Of a stretch of 64,000 nt of DNA, positions 1 to 12,932 are shown one piece after another. The notes under the pieces are model-generated. The model was not told the DNA's origin, did no database searches, and worked only from the letters and a program-made list of their open reading frames with translations. The position numbers and the translations under genes were made by a program. This DNA comes from Apium graveolens (Eukaryota; Streptophyta; Magnoliopsida; Apiales; Apiaceae), in assembly GCF_009905375.1 (NCBI RefSeq), contig NC_133650.1:142345135-142409134 (forward strand). Direction: 5' to 3'. Numbering within the stretch: the first letter of the stretch is position 1; every line of letters begins with the position of its first letter.

Positions 1-3000
1 CAACACTCAACAATCAACCAACCGTAGCCTTTCTATCGAAGTGCTCTGGGTAGTGTTGCAGAAATATCCAATTGGATGATGAACTCATTACGGGAGTTTG
101 CCGCGCCAGGAAGACCACTTACGATGATCAGTCGTAGTAGTACAACCCCACCATTTTCTATATGTAGAGGAGAACCTGTCGGATTTACTTGTCAACCGAA
201 CACTGAACTCCTAAGGAATGGACCGCCTTAGCGGAACTTCCAGGCCATTTGGGCCAATATAATAAGGCTGGGCCGGCGCTACTCGACCACTTACGCCACT
301 CCTAGTTCAGATGAAATCCATGACTCTGAAACGTAAAGCTCGTCCCCACTTTCCCCAAGTAGAAACTTGTTGATACGGCTCCACTAAGAAGTCGTATCTA
401 GTTGGAAAGGAAAAACTCACCGATATTTCCCAGGCGATGCCTGTTAATGGATTAACTTGTTCCAAGAATTTTACTTCCCGAGTATTGGGTAAGTAATCAA
501 AAACTCTTTTATCAAGACAGCAACCTTGTTGCGAATATAAAACACACCACAGAGCCGGATCCCTCAGGTTTTGAGCGAGTATTTAAATCCCCTTCGAAAG
601 GAGGATCTTAAATATAAAAAAAATGAGTTTTGGGATCCGCTCTAACTTTTAAAAATCATTTTGAAGGCTCGCGAAACATTTTTAAGAATGTTCGGAGTGA
701 TGCTGATTTAGTAAAATAAATCAGTCCCAATATATTAGAAAATATCTGAATATTATTATTTAAATAATATTCCCATAAAGAATAATCTTTATAAAAATAA
801 TTGAAGTAGAAGTTGTAAAACTTATACTTGAAATGAACATTAAATAACCAAAGATATACTTATACGAAGGTACTATCTTTATTTGAATAATCAAAAGTGA
901 GTTTGATTATCGACACCTTATTCTTTAATAAAATAAAGAATATATCTCAGCAAATAATCGGAGTCATAGATCCTCAAATGAATATTCAAATAATAGTCAA
1001 TAAATAAAATAAGCTGAGTCATAAGCCCTCGAATGAATATTCGAAATAATATTCATTACATAATATAAAGTTATCGAATAAACCTTATTCGATTAATAGT
1101 TTTGAAACTATAACCATATATATATAAATATATATATATATAAAATCTATTTGGGATCCTCGACTCCCGGTTTTAGAAAATGTTTTCACCTTTGGGTCCC
1201 TATACTAAGGGTATATGCAAATTACCGCTGATCTCTCTAGCATAGGTATTATCAACTGAACCAACAGATATATATGGCAAGAATACGAAACAGGCATGCA
1301 TATGTACCATATCACATGCTACAATATATCGCAAGAATTTGCTAATTTAACCATCATGCATCTATCACAAGATAAAGCATATACAAGTGTATACATCACA
1401 ACAACAGTATAACGGATAGAAAACTTGCCTGAGTGCTCCCGGATAGGCTTAAGCTTAGAGTGGGTCCGATAACCTATGAACAATAACATAAGTCGGAATT
1501 AAACCCCGGTCGCTTAAGAAACTAGACTTTAACCATTTAGAGTCCTAACGTTCGCTTTCGCGCTTAACGATTTACTTAAGTCGCTCGAGTACCCGTGGCT
1601 CCACCATTTTTAATAATTTAACCTTTACGAGTTTTAAGGCGATTCCTTCGCGAGTGTCTTACCAACTGCCTAACACACTTACCATAAATGTTTCATGCAT
1701 TAATTAACCCTTTTTGGTCTTTAACCTATGTTTCAAAGTAAGGCGAGGGGAAAAGTTTCGTTCGCGAAACGCCGTTACTTGAAACGGTCGTTTCTCCTAA
1801 ACCGTGCATCGGAATCGAACGAACTACATATCAAAACGAAGCTCGTAACATGAGCTATCTAAACATGGCAGTGGTCATAATATAGCAGGGGGTTCTCGGG
1901 TCCTAATGTTATGCACAAAAACAGTCCAAAGAAAATCGGACGTTATGACGGCTATGTTTACGCGATTACCAATGTTTAAACTACTCCAATTAACCACCAA
2001 CCAACTCATAACCATCAATACAACAAAACTTCACCTAAACCATACCACATCAGTCCATAATCTCCAAGGTTTTCAACTCAAACAACCACAATCAAGACCT
2101 ATGAACTATAATCAAGCTTCAATTACCAAAAACACTTCCAAATCAAACCAAACTACTAATAATCACAATCCATGCTTCTCATTTCACAACACCAACCATT
2201 AAACTTACTAACAAATAAAGTAAATGCTAGGGTTTGAAGTTTATACCTTCCTTGGGAGGTGTTAAGTTGCTAGGAAGCCTTAGGGAGCCTCCTACAAGCT
2301 TGATCTTTCCAAAGAAATCAAGAACACAAAGTTAGGCTTTGAAGTTTCTAAAAGTCCGATTTAAAGAACTGTAAAAATGAGGGTCTTACCATGATTATTT
2401 GGACGAGACTTGTGAACAAGAGTTGTAGGCCATCTCAATACCTTTCCAATGAGCTATAGAACACAATATTTGAGTGAGAAATGAAGGAGATACAGCAGTT
2501 TTAGTGTTCTGGTTCTGTTTTGGCCGAGAGCATGAAGAACAATGCCTTGGTTTCTTTTTGATTTTGATGAAAAATGATTTGCTTGGCTTGGTTGGTTTGA
2601 TTTTTGTGTTTGTTTTAGTAAATTACCTAGTTGCCCTTGATTTTGTGTGGTTAAAAAGCCACCACATCTCCTTCCTTCCCATGTCATGCTTGTGTCATCC
2701 TCATGATGTCATCCTCCCCTCCTTGTCCTCTTCTCATTGGTTGGGTGACATCATCCTCTCTAATCCCTTTGATTAACTTTCTAATTGTTTGCCTAATGAC
2801 CGCTGATCTGTTATACGGTTCGCTTAACTTTCATTTTCGTTTATCATTTGAAGGATCATACCCGGGATCTTATTACTTAGGTTCCCTTAACCTTTCTCAA
2901 TATATTATATTCCTTTTATGATCCTCTCCTATAATCCTTTAATTTAAATCATTTTTATCCTGTTACCTTTTTCTCAAATCTTTCCGTATCTAGTGTATTT

Positions 3001-3195
3001 CCGGGAAAAATCAAAGTGTTCGGATTTGGATTCTGACGATCTTTACATACACTTATATCCCATATAAAGTACTAATAAAATCTCAGAATATCCATATCAG
3101 AACCCCTACATAGTGTGGCATGAAAAGTTTTCTCATTCAGCAAAAACACTATTCATAAGGGTTTCAAAAATTTCCCAAAAATTGGGGTTATTACA
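1..3195 (-). repeat. 3' LTR (partial) of the decayed minus-strand gypsy element
   Basis: Matches 9736-12932 almost base for base. It ends at 3195 with the complement of the TGTAATAACCCC start shared with the gypsy-1 LTR. About 1 kb is missing beyond the left edge. It contains a TATA-like TTTAAATA (580-587) and an AT-rich tandem repeat of about two units near 957-1070. Short ORFs inside it are chance frames. Confidence 0.93.
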
Positions 3196-3196
3196 G

Positions 3197-3208
3197 TCTC
3201 CCCTCCTT
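3197..3208 (-). other. Polypurine tract of the minus-strand gypsy
   Basis: Read on the minus strand this is AAGGAGGGGAGA, directly before the 3' LTR. It is identical to the tract of gypsy-1 at 33852-33863 and would prime plus-strand DNA synthesis. Confidence 0.85.
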
Positions 3209-3990
3209 AAAAGGATTCCGTCCCGGAATCAGATAGAAAATGAATAGGGATACTCTCTTAGCATTGCACTTTCTAACTCTCGAGTAAATTTTCCCACATT
3301 GTGGTTCTACCATCAAACTCTTACTAGTTTGATAACCCTTCTCCTAAGCACTCGTTCCTTTTTACTCTATACCCTTCCTGGTTGCTCCATATAGGTTACG
3401 TCGGGTTGCATGTCTATACGCTCATATGCCCCTATTTATCTGGCATCCGAATTATACTTCCTTAACATTGATATGTGGAACACGTTATGACTTGCTACAT
3501 GTTCAGGGGTAGGGCTAGCTCATATGCTCACTTCCCAATATGTCTTAATACCTCAAAGGGTCCAACAATTCGTGGGCTTAGCTTTCCTTTCTTTCTGAAC
3601 CTCATCCATCCTTTCCAAGGGAATACCTATAACAACACTAGGTCCCCTACTTCCTATTCCTTGTCCTTTCGTGTCAAATCAACATACTTCGTGTTCCCAT
3701 CTTGGGCTACTACCAGCCGTCCTCTGATTAGATCTATTATATCCTTGGTCCTTTGGACTACTGCGGGTCCGAGCATCTTGCGCTCTACAACTTCATCCTA
3801 ACATAAGGGAGATCGACATTATCTTCCCTCAAGGATCTCATAAGGCGACATCTCGATAATGACATATGATCTATTGTCGTAAGAAACTCAATCCGTGTTA
3901 AGTGATCATTCCAATTTCTTTCAAGTCTATTGCACAGACTCTCATTATAACTTTTAGCATTAGAGCTTTTGCTTCTCAATACCCATTCTT
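3209..3990 (-). pseudogene. Integrase C-terminus and chromodomain remnant
   Basis: On the minus strand this matches the 3' end of the intact gag-pol ORF (33110-33831). Recognisable stretches include the integrase segment near 3785-3990 (equivalent to the [11 protein letters not shown] region), the GPF-type segment near 3560-3660 and the '[10 protein letters not shown]' segment near 3460-3490. Multiple frameshifts and stops prevent translation beyond about 100 residues. It is a fossil of the pol 3' end in its expected place before the polypurine tract. Confidence 0.75.
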
Positions 3991-6839
3991 TTCCAGTTCG
4001 TAATCGCTACTACCTTCCGTTCCTAATATTATACTGGTTATACTTCTGCTCGTTAGCGTTCTATAACCTTTTAATAACCACATCAACCTTAGTATCACGA
4101 ACGCGCTAGATTCGGAATACCACCGCACTGATACCACTCCTTTCTAGCTGCTTCTATCTTTGAAAGCTTGATCAATCGTATAGAAGTAAAAGAATTTATT
4201 GAGAGATCACTATGATCATGAACACTTGTTATATCGCATAGTTAGTACAGAAGGTGGCCAACCTTTAGTACTTGACAAGCAATTAAACAACATGTGGTAT
4301 CCTACTAGGCTTCTATCACACAGATAGATAGTCATTCGGCAATACCTCCCCTTCAGAAAGGGTTGTTCTTCTCAGCTTACACGAAATGAAAAGAAGAGAA
4401 AAGAACGAACTGAAGAGAATTGTATATACGTAAAAAAAAAATTTATTGCCATAAAATATCTGGCTTGGAATCTACCTCTGAACTATAGAGGTTTGTCATA
4501 GGAGAATAAAACATATATGTATTTATATCAACATCAAGTATTATAGCATCGTATTTCACATGCCTAAATATTTTTGCTATTCCGTCCATCATTCTATGGA
4601 CCCATGCTCTTCCTCGACTTATACACAATCACCTTTGAAACCCCCTCGATATCGAAAATCGAATCTGGGATCTCATTCTAGACATCATCGTTACTAGAAT
4701 TCTATGCTTGCACCGCAAACTTCCTCATATAGTAATACGACTCTCTTTTCATAAGAAGGAATAAATATTCAATAGGTAGATACTCTACTTAATTAGTCTA
4801 TCAATGATAACTTATACACTACCACGACCCGATTAGTGGTACTCAATCTCAACATCCATTCCAATACAACTCTCACGGTTGTAATCAGCTCATTACTCGC
4901 AGAATCATTGCTGCATTACTATGGTCCACCACTGACCTACTGTCATCATTCACTTTCCATGAAATCTTAATATCTAACCATACGGAGTCCATACATGTCG
5001 TATAAAATTCTTCTAAGGAGGTAACATAATCACCATTCATGATTCATGAAGAACACTCCTGATCCTGACATACATACATGACATGAAGCAGATAAAATTG
5101 CAGAAGAGTTTCAATCAAAGCAACGATAGCAGGTTAATACCATTCTTAATCGTATGCCTTAAATAGAAGACTTAACTCAAGGGTTTGTCTAGTCCTTTTG
5201 AAGTCCAGGCTCATTCTCAAGATAGTACCTTCTAAGATAGATAGCCCACTCATGGCGATTACACGAATTAAACCTTTACCAACTACTATTACGGCTGGGT
5301 ATTGCACAGTCATCAGAAGGAATGTCAATCTTCCAAACCATAATACAACCTTCACAGTTTTAACCATCATCACTATATTCTTTTGGCACAAGCGCCTATA
5401 ATTATCCTCTTACCTTTAAAGTGTCGGCCACCTCTTTGGCCTTTCCTGATAGTAAAATTTCCTTACAGTCAATGTCACTTTAACCATCTCCAAATAAATT
5501 TTCTACCTTATTTCAATCACAGCTTATGTGAAAATGCTTTCCTTAAAATCTGATGAGTAAAAAAAAATCACCATTTTTCCATAAGTTATTGCCTCAGTCT
5601 TTAGAGGTTAATCACTGTCATGACTAACTCTCAATCATAATTAGAACATCTTTTATCTTAAGTCCTAATTGCCCTGAATAATTTCGACCATTACTGGTTC
5701 GATCCATACTTTCTCGTGGTTTAACACGTGCCCCACTTGGCAACATTATAATTACGTCATATTTCCTTTATCAACATTTCTATTCTTGAAAATTTTGAAT
5801 ATTACCTTTCTCCTTGTAAAACCTCTAAGGTTATCCTTGAATCGTTCCTCCTGTATTCCCTAGATACAGGGCATATCAAGATACCATTTATTAATACCAG
5901 AATCATTGTCTATATACTTCTGAAAAATTTCTCCACTAATACTTAAAGGTTGTTATTACCTTAATCCTTTCCAATTCATACTGTCAAAACTTATACTATC
6001 CTTATTAAGGGTGAAATGCCAACCTTTATGCATTCCCCTAGGATTCATTTTAAGTTACCGATGTTCTATCCTTAATTCCACCTTTAAAAAAAGTACATAC
6101 ATCCTTCCATGGATAAATCAAGTCATATGTCCTTGATAGATTATCTTATTCAATCATTCCCACCCAGATAGTCTATACCAATTTCACAATAGCATCTTTA
6201 TTCAAACTGAGGTCAACCCATATGGCCTTCAAAAGATAACAATGGTTACCCGCTTTTCTTTCCTAATTCGGTAATGACAACAGGGATATTCTGGAAGTTA
6301 TTGGTCGTGTTCAACGTGAACTTCTTCTTAATAACTCCTCATTTACTTTTGTTGTTTATCTCAACAGTCATCTCAATGTTGGGATATCTTTCATACCTGG
6401 CGTATCCCTTTCTGGGTATCCTGCCACCGGTCTTACATATACTTCACATTCTTGAAGGTCACTTCCTTCATCCCATTTTCCTAATATCTTGTTATCCTGT
6501 CTCCTCAGTCCATCCGTGTTTTCTTATTAGCCCATCGATCTATCTTGAAGTGTCTTCTAATACTCCCAACTTAAAGGGGATACAATATACATATCACTTA
6601 TGCCTTAAACCATCAACTTTAACTCATGGTGAATCACCCTCATCCTGACGATTACATACTTTTCTATTTCTATTGCTACGAGTCTTTAGGGTTTCCTCAT
6701 ACCCAACTCCCTTATCATTCCTCAAACTCTCTTGCCTTTATATTCCTTTCCACTTCAGTTTCTTTTTATTTTCCTTTCTCTTATCATTATTTCATGAACC
6801 CACTAATCATTGACTTCAAGCATCACATCGTTCTGGGAT
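3991..6839 (-). pseudogene. Heavily decayed pol middle (protease to integrase) of the minus-strand gypsy
   Basis: No ORF of useful length. By position it should hold protease, RT, RNase H and the integrase N-terminus. The only clear anchor is near 5400-5460, whose complement matches the RNase H/integrase boundary of gypsy-1 (the [11 protein letters not shown] segment, here changed and broken). The spacing between anchors differs from gypsy-1, so there have been deletions and insertions. The rest is AT-rich sequence I cannot align by eye; it could include a further decayed insertion. Confidence 0.45.
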
Positions 6840-7475
6840 TCTTGTCATCAGAACGAATCTTGACAACTTTTACAACTTAGCTTCATATTTCATCATACTC
6901 GTCTGCCTTCGTTCTGACTCTAAAGCTTTTACACTATCTCCATAACCTTGGGAATTACTTTCCCGAAAACAATTGACTGTACTTTAATCAGTTTATTCTA
7001 ACCTCTGGCTCCGTGCCTTTCTTGGTCTTTCACTAGCGGGTGGCCTCTCTCTTAGGAGGGTAAGTGACAAAACAGTCTTTTATGATTCGTCCATCATTTA
7101 GAATCTCAAATGATTCCTATATTTCCTTTAGCGAGGTTCTTGCCTCGACTGGTTCAGCTTGTTCCTTGGAACTCTAAGGGCTTAGCGACTTAAAGGCCCT
7201 GAAAGAATTTCTCACCGCATTGTTTCCTCAAGGTGGTGGTTGGGGATAGTAGTCTAAGTTCTTTTTAGACAGGTCCATAAATTGCCGTATAGGGGTACCA
7301 TCTCGGGTCTCCTGTCCTTACTCGACTTTTGTTTCCTCAGTCTAAATATTTCTTCCTACTTCCCATAATTAGGGTCATCTTACATAATTTAAATCCTCAT
7401 TTTCCACTTCATCATGTTATGGGTTCCTTTTGTCTTGGTGGCAACCTCCCTGACTATCACGTTCAGGGTTTGCTC
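6840..7475 (-). pseudogene. gag remnant of the minus-strand gypsy
   Basis: The reverse complement aligns with codons 6 to about 235 of the intact Gag at 29122. It covers the acidic N-terminus, the 'FRAFKSL.PPEF.G' segment, the '[16 protein letters not shown]' segment and the region leading to the YFPRFME motif. Stops and indels are frequent. The fragment starts directly after a misplaced piece of pol (7480-8350), so gag here follows a copy of RNase H and the integrase N-terminus. Confidence 0.7.
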
Positions 7476-7479
7476 TAAC

Positions 7480-8350
7480 TCTTATTCCTCAAACTAGCTT
7501 TCATCTAAGATTTCATCTTTAAGCTCTTAAACCTTTGGAACCCAAATTCTATAGGAATACCTCATTATTCCCTTATCATCTCTCTCAGTATTAATCTCAT
7601 ACCTATTTGTTGGCTCTCTGCCTTCATTCATCACTTTTACTGGCACAATATGTTCTTTTCCAATACTTCGGGATGTATTGCTATCTCAAACAGCTTTTCG
7701 GTACCGGCTCCGGTTACCTTCACTACTATTTCCATTTTCTCAAAATCTCTTATAAACTCTCCAAAAGACATTATCATCTTGAGTCTCTCCTTTTTACTAA
7801 GGGCATCAGCCACCATATTGGCTTTCCCCGAATGATAAAGAATCTCCCAATCATAATTCTTGATTAGCTCTAACCGCCTCCTCTGGCGTATGTTGAGCTC
7901 TTTCTACGTAAAAATGTACTAGAGCTCCTATGGTTTGTGAATCTCACACTTCTCTCCATACAAGTAGTGCCTCAAATCTTTAGGGCAAAACTATTGCCAC
8001 GAGCCCAAGCTCATGGGTGGGGATATCAAATTTTAAATTCCCTTAATTGTCTTGACGCAGACGCGATTATCTTGCTGTGCTATATAAGAAGCACCCTAAT
8101 TCCTTATGCGAAGCGTCACTTACAAATCACAAAATCTCATTTTCCATCCGGCAACGCCAACATAGGGAACGTCACCAACCTTTGCTTCGGTTCTTAAAAG
8201 TTGTTCTCGCATTTCTCTGTCCATTCGAACTTCTCAGTCTTACGAGTAAGCCGCGTTAAAGGGGCTACTATCTTTACAAACTTGAACGAACCTCTGGTAG
8301 TGACCGACCAATCCTCCTCTAGGAGTTTCCCTAACCATGGTCATCAATTC
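7480..8350 (-). pseudogene. Displaced RT C-terminus / RNase H / integrase N-terminus fragment
   Basis: The reverse complement aligns in order with 31730-32580 of gypsy-1. It shows the RT end, the RNase H start (SDASHK-type codons near 8110-8140), the tether 'KAN.VADALS' near 7800-7830, and the integrase N-terminus near 7490-7640. In an intact element this lies about 2.5 kb downstream of gag. Here it sits between the primer-binding site and gag. A second RNase H/integrase boundary survives near 5430, so this is an extra copy and not a simple inversion of order. Confidence 0.72.
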
Positions 8351-8379
8351 CTCAATGGTCCTTTATTCATTCTTGTTAG

Positions 8380-8740
8380 GATCTTCCACTAGATCCTCCT
8401 CAGCAACAATCCCATCTAGGACAACATCCTCAACCATTATATCCTCAATATGAACATCATCCGGTCCTGCGTTAGGACGCTCTATCGGATCCACAATCCG
8501 ATCTCCAATTAGTAATAAAACATCATCGCGCTGTCACTTCTCAACCTCAGGGTTCGGAGTCCCGCTACCATATAAGATAACGAACTACGCTACTATCACG
8601 ATATTTATAAGGGTTCCCATAAGGGTTTTAACTGTCAGTACTACGTTAGGTAGTCCGACTATGAACTTGGCAAGAGTTCTTATTATCTTAGTGAACTTAT
8701 TATCTTAACGTCACATCATCTCTGAGGTTTATAACGCTTA
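8380..8740 (-). pseudogene. 5' leader with remnant of the accessory ORF
   Basis: Starting from the primer-binding site, about 190 nt align closely with the gypsy-1 leader (27800-27970). After that, an acidic coding-like stretch with many Asp/Glu codons appears in one frame near 8400-8470. It resembles the acidic N-terminal part of the accessory ORF at 27981, but the frame is broken by stops. The start context is not conserved. Confidence 0.45.
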
Positions 8741-8752
8741 GCTCTGATACCA
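8741..8752 (-). other. Primer-binding site (tRNA-iMet)
   Basis: The complement reads TGGTATCAGAGC, matching the 3' end of plant initiator Met tRNA. It lies 4 nt inside the 5' LTR boundary at 8757. Confidence 0.9.
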
Positions 8753-8756
8753 TTTC

Positions 8757-11700
8757 TGTAACACCCCCAAATCCGGGGTCGAGGATCCGGGTTGTCACGA
8801 GTTCCATTTCCCTTAATAACACCCAATCTTAATAAATAATCAACTACTCTGTACTGTGACCCCACAATAAACACACACCACAAGTTATAGTCTCAGTGAT
8901 GAATATCCAAAAATAATCACAAGTCATTTTATTCCACCAATTATATGCCAATACACCTTAAACAGGTTTCTGAATAAATTTACCTTTCTTTTCCATTATT
9001 ACAATTGATAAAGATACATAAGTCTGGTACATCAAAATTTGAAAGCCTAGCCTATTGGTAGCTCCTACCTCAGCTACAGCGACATCAACGCCTATAGGAA
9101 ACTGCGGAACGTTTCCTATCCGCTCGCGAATTGGGAGCTTGGTCCTGTTCATCTTGTCTATCTGATGTTGTGTGATGAAAGAAGAAAGCAAGGGTGAGCA
9201 GCAAGCCCACCAAAATAATATGTATAATGATTAACAATATATGAGCCTTCTCATAGTACTCATGAAAGTCTTGGTCAAAAGAAATGAACCAAGTTGATAT
9301 CTTAATGCGATGAAGTCACAAAATATTCAGTATATATATACATATATACTTTTCAAAATATTGGAAGTCCTCTTCCATGCATAATACACACAGAGTTCCA
9401 GTGTATAACTGTATAAAATATCGTTGCAAGGTGATCTCATATATCTAACCTTGTCTCAACGTTTTTCTGAAAATATTTGTCATGCATAAGATAATCATTT
9501 ACTAGATATAAGTTTAAAAGATGAAGTTACAAGATACTCCAATATACTTATATCTTTTCCAAATACTACTTGAACTACCATCGTTCAAGTTATAATTAGT
9601 TTCAAAAGTTCATCACATAGATGAGACTACAAGACCAGATTTGAATAGATTAAATCTTTAAAATATCATCAAAATAAAATGAAGTTACGAGATACTTCAT
9701 TTGATGCAAACATCATTTTGAAAACTTGACCCTGCCAACACTCAACAATCAACCAACCGTAGCCTTTCTATCGAAGTGCTCTGGGTAGTGTTGCAGAAAT
9801 ATCCAATTGGATGATGAACTCATTACGGGAGTTTGCCGCGCCAGGAAGACCACTTACGATGATCAGTCGTAGTAGTACAACCCCACCATTTTCTATATGT
9901 AGAGGAGAACCTGTCGGATTTACTTGTCAACCGAACACTGAACTCCGAAGGAATGGACCGCCTTAGCGGAACTTCCAGGCCATTTGGGCCAATATAATAA
10001 GGCTGGGCCGGCGCTACTCGACCACTTACGCCACTCCTAGTTCAGATGAAATCCATGACTCTGAAACGTAAAGCTCGTCCCCACTTTCCCCAAGTAGAAA
10101 CTTGTTGATACGGCTCCACTAAGAAGTCGTATCTAGTTGGAAAGGAAAAACTCACCGATATTTCCCAGGCGATGCCTGTTAATGGATTAACTTGTTCCAA
10201 GAATTTTACTTCCCGAGTATTGGGTAAGTAATCAAAAACTCTTTTATCAAGACAGCAACCTTGTTGCGAATATAAAACACACCACAGAGCCGGATCCCTC
10301 AGGTTTTGAGCGAGTATTTAAATCCCCTTCGAAAGGAGGATCTTAAATATAAAAAAAATGAGTTTTGGGATCCGCTCTAACTTTTAAAAATCATTTTGAA
10401 GGCTCGCGAAACATTTTTAAGAATGTTCGGAGTGATGCTGATTTAGTAAAATAAATCAGTCCCAATATATTAGAAAATATCTGAATATTATTATTTAAAT
10501 AATATTCCCATAAAGAATAATCTTTATAAAAATAATTGAAGTAGAAGTTGTAAAACTTATACTTGAAATGAACATTAAATAACCAAAGATATACTTATAC
10601 GAAGGTACTATCTTTATTTGAATAATCAAAAGTGAGTTTGATTATCGACACCTTATTCTTTAATAAAATAAAGAATATATCTCAGCAAATAATCGGAGTC
10701 ATAGATCCTCAAATGAATATTCAAATAATAGTCAATAAATAAAATAAGCTGAGTCATAAGCCCTCGAATGAATATTCGAAATAATATTCATTAAATAATA
10801 TAAAGTTATCGAATAAACCTTATTCGATTAATAGTTTTGAAACTATAACCATATATATATAAATATATATATATATATAAAATCTATTCGGGATCCTCGA
10901 CTCCCGGTTTTAGAAAATGTTTTCACCTTTGGGTCCCTATACTAAGGGTATATGCAAATTACCGCTGATCTCTCTAGCATAGGTATTATCAACTGAACCA
11001 ACAGATATATATGGCAAGAATACGAAACAGGCATGCATATGTACCATATCACATGCTACAATATATCGCAAGAATTTGCTAATTTAACCATCATGCATCT
11101 ATCACAAGATAAAGCATATACAAGTGTATACATCACAACAACAGTATAACGGATAGAAAACTTGCCTGAGTGCTCCCGGATAGGCTTAAGCTTAGAGTGG
11201 GTCCGATAACCTATGAACAACAACATAAGTCAGAATTAAACCCCGGTCGCTTAAGAAACTAGACTTTAACCATTTAGAGTCCTAACGTTCGCTTTCGCGC
11301 TTAACGATTTACTTAAGTCGCTCGAGTACCCGTGGCTCCACCATTTTTAATAATTTAACCTTTACGAGTTTTAAGGCGATTCCTTCGCGAGTGTCTTACC
11401 AACTGCCTAACACACTTACCATAAATGTTTCATGCATTAATTAACCCTTTTTGGTCTTTAACCTATGTTTCAAAGTAAGGCGAGGGGAAAAGTTTCGTTC
11501 GCGAAACGCCGTTACTTGAAACGGTCGTTTCTCCTAAACCGTGCATCGGAATCGAACGAACTACATATCAAAACGAAGCTCGTAACATGAGCTATCTAAA
11601 CATGGCAGTGGTCATAATCTAGCAGGGGGTTCTCGGGTCCTGATATTATGCACAAAAACAGTCCAAAGAAAACCGGACGTTATGACGGCTATGTTTACGC

Positions 11701-12932
11701 GATTACCAATGTTTAAACTACTCCAATTAACCACCAACCAACTCATAACCATCAATACAACAAAACTTCACCTAAACCATACCACATCAGTCCATAATCT
11801 CCAAGGTTTTCAACTCAAACAACCACAATCAAGACCTATGAACTATAATCAAGCTTCAATTACCAAAAACACTTCCAAATCAAACCAAACTACTAATAAT
11901 CACAATCCATGCTTCTCATTTCACAACACCAACCATTAAACTTACTAACAAATAAAGTAAAGGCTAGGGTTTGAAGTTTATACCTTCCTTGGGAGGTGTT
12001 AAGTTGCTAGGAAGCCTTAGGGAGCCTCCTACAAGCTTGATCTTTCCAAAGAAATCAAGAACACAAAGTTAGGCTTTGAAGTTTCTAAAAGTCCGATTTA
12101 AAGAACTGTAAAAATGAGGGTCTTACCATGATTATTTGGACGAGACTTGTGAACAAGAGTTGTAGGCCATCTCAATACCTTTCCAATGAGCTATAGAACA
12201 CAATATTTGAGTGAGAAATGAAGGAGATACAGCAGTTTTAGTGTTCTGGTTCTGTTTTGGCCGAGAGCATGAAGAACAATGCCTTGGTTTCTTTTTGATT
12301 TTGATGAAAAATGATTTGCTTGGCTTGGTTGGTTTGATTTTTGTGTTTGTTTTAGTAAATTACCTAGTTGCCCTTGATTTTGTGTGGTTAAAAAGCCACC
12401 ACATCTCCTTCCTTCCCATGTCATGCTTGTGTCATCCTCATGATGTCATCCTCCCCTCCTTGTCCTCTTCTCATTGATTGGGTGACATCATCCTCTCTAA
12501 TCCCTTTGATTAACTTTCTAATTGTTTGCCTAATGACCGCTGATCTGTTATACGGTTCGCTTAACTTTCGTTTTCGTTTATCATTTGAAGGATCATACCC
12601 GGGATCTTATTACTTAGGTTCCCTTAACCTTTCTCAATATATTATATTCCTTTTATGATCCTCTCCTATAATCCTTTAATTTAAATCCTTTTTATCGTGT
12701 TACCTTTTTCTCAAATCTTTCCGTATCTAGTGTATTTCCGGGAAAAATCAAAGTGTTCGGATTTGGATTCTGACGATCTTTACATACACTTATATCTCAT
12801 ATAAAGTACTAATAAAATCTCAGAATATCCATATCAGAACCCCTACATAGTGTGGCATGAAAAGTTTTCTCATTCAGCAAAAACACTATTCATAAGGGTT
12901 TCAAAAATTTCCCAAAAATTGGGGTTATTACA
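8757..12932 (-). repeat. 5' LTR of the minus-strand gypsy (4,176 bp)
   Basis: Bounded by the complement of TGTAATAACCCC at 12932 and by TGTAACACCCCC at 8757 (TG...CA on the minus strand). The TATA-like TTTAAATA lies at 10315-10322. It shares the overall plan of the gypsy-1 LTR at roughly 85-90% by eye. It carries the small LTR exon at 9069-9161. Confidence 0.93.
9069..9161 (-). CDS. Candidate LTR-internal coding exon (minus-strand gypsy)
   Basis: On the minus strand a pyrimidine-rich run ending in CAG is followed by 9 nt, an ATG at 9152, 28 open codons and a GAG|GTA donor-like site. The peptide starts MNRTKLPIRERIGN. Length, phase and flanking splice-like signals match the exon at 27382-27477, and the residues RTK, R and G fall at the positions of Arg2-Thr3-Lys4, Arg8 and Gly12 of histone H3. 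The unspliced frame stays open further, to 8958. The product would be the N-terminus of an accessory protein whose downstream part is decayed in this copy. Confidence 0.4.

Larger units (their letters stand above)
1..12932 (-). mobile_element. Decayed Tekay-like Ty3/gypsy LTR retrotransposon, probably non-autonomous
   Basis: On the minus strand the order is 5' LTR (8757-12932), tRNA-iMet primer-binding site, leader, decayed coding core, polypurine tract, then a 3' LTR cut by the window edge. Patches of the core align with the intact gag-pol at 29122-33831, which places it in the same chromovirus group. No long ORF survives. The two LTRs nevertheless differ at only about 14 sites over 3.2 kb, so the element moved recently although its core looks much older. 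I infer it was mobilised in trans by a relative. The right flank (12933-12937, ATCCA) would be the target duplication; its partner is outside the window. The element interrupts the accessory ORF of a Sirevirus-like copia. Confidence 0.88.

Noticed and set aside
1906..2202. Plus-strand ORF of 98 codons in the LTR, with a similar one at 11682
   Set aside because: It is antisense to the element and duplicated only because both LTRs are present. Composition is low-complexity Asn/Thr/His. It is not retained as an ORF in the other gypsy LTRs.
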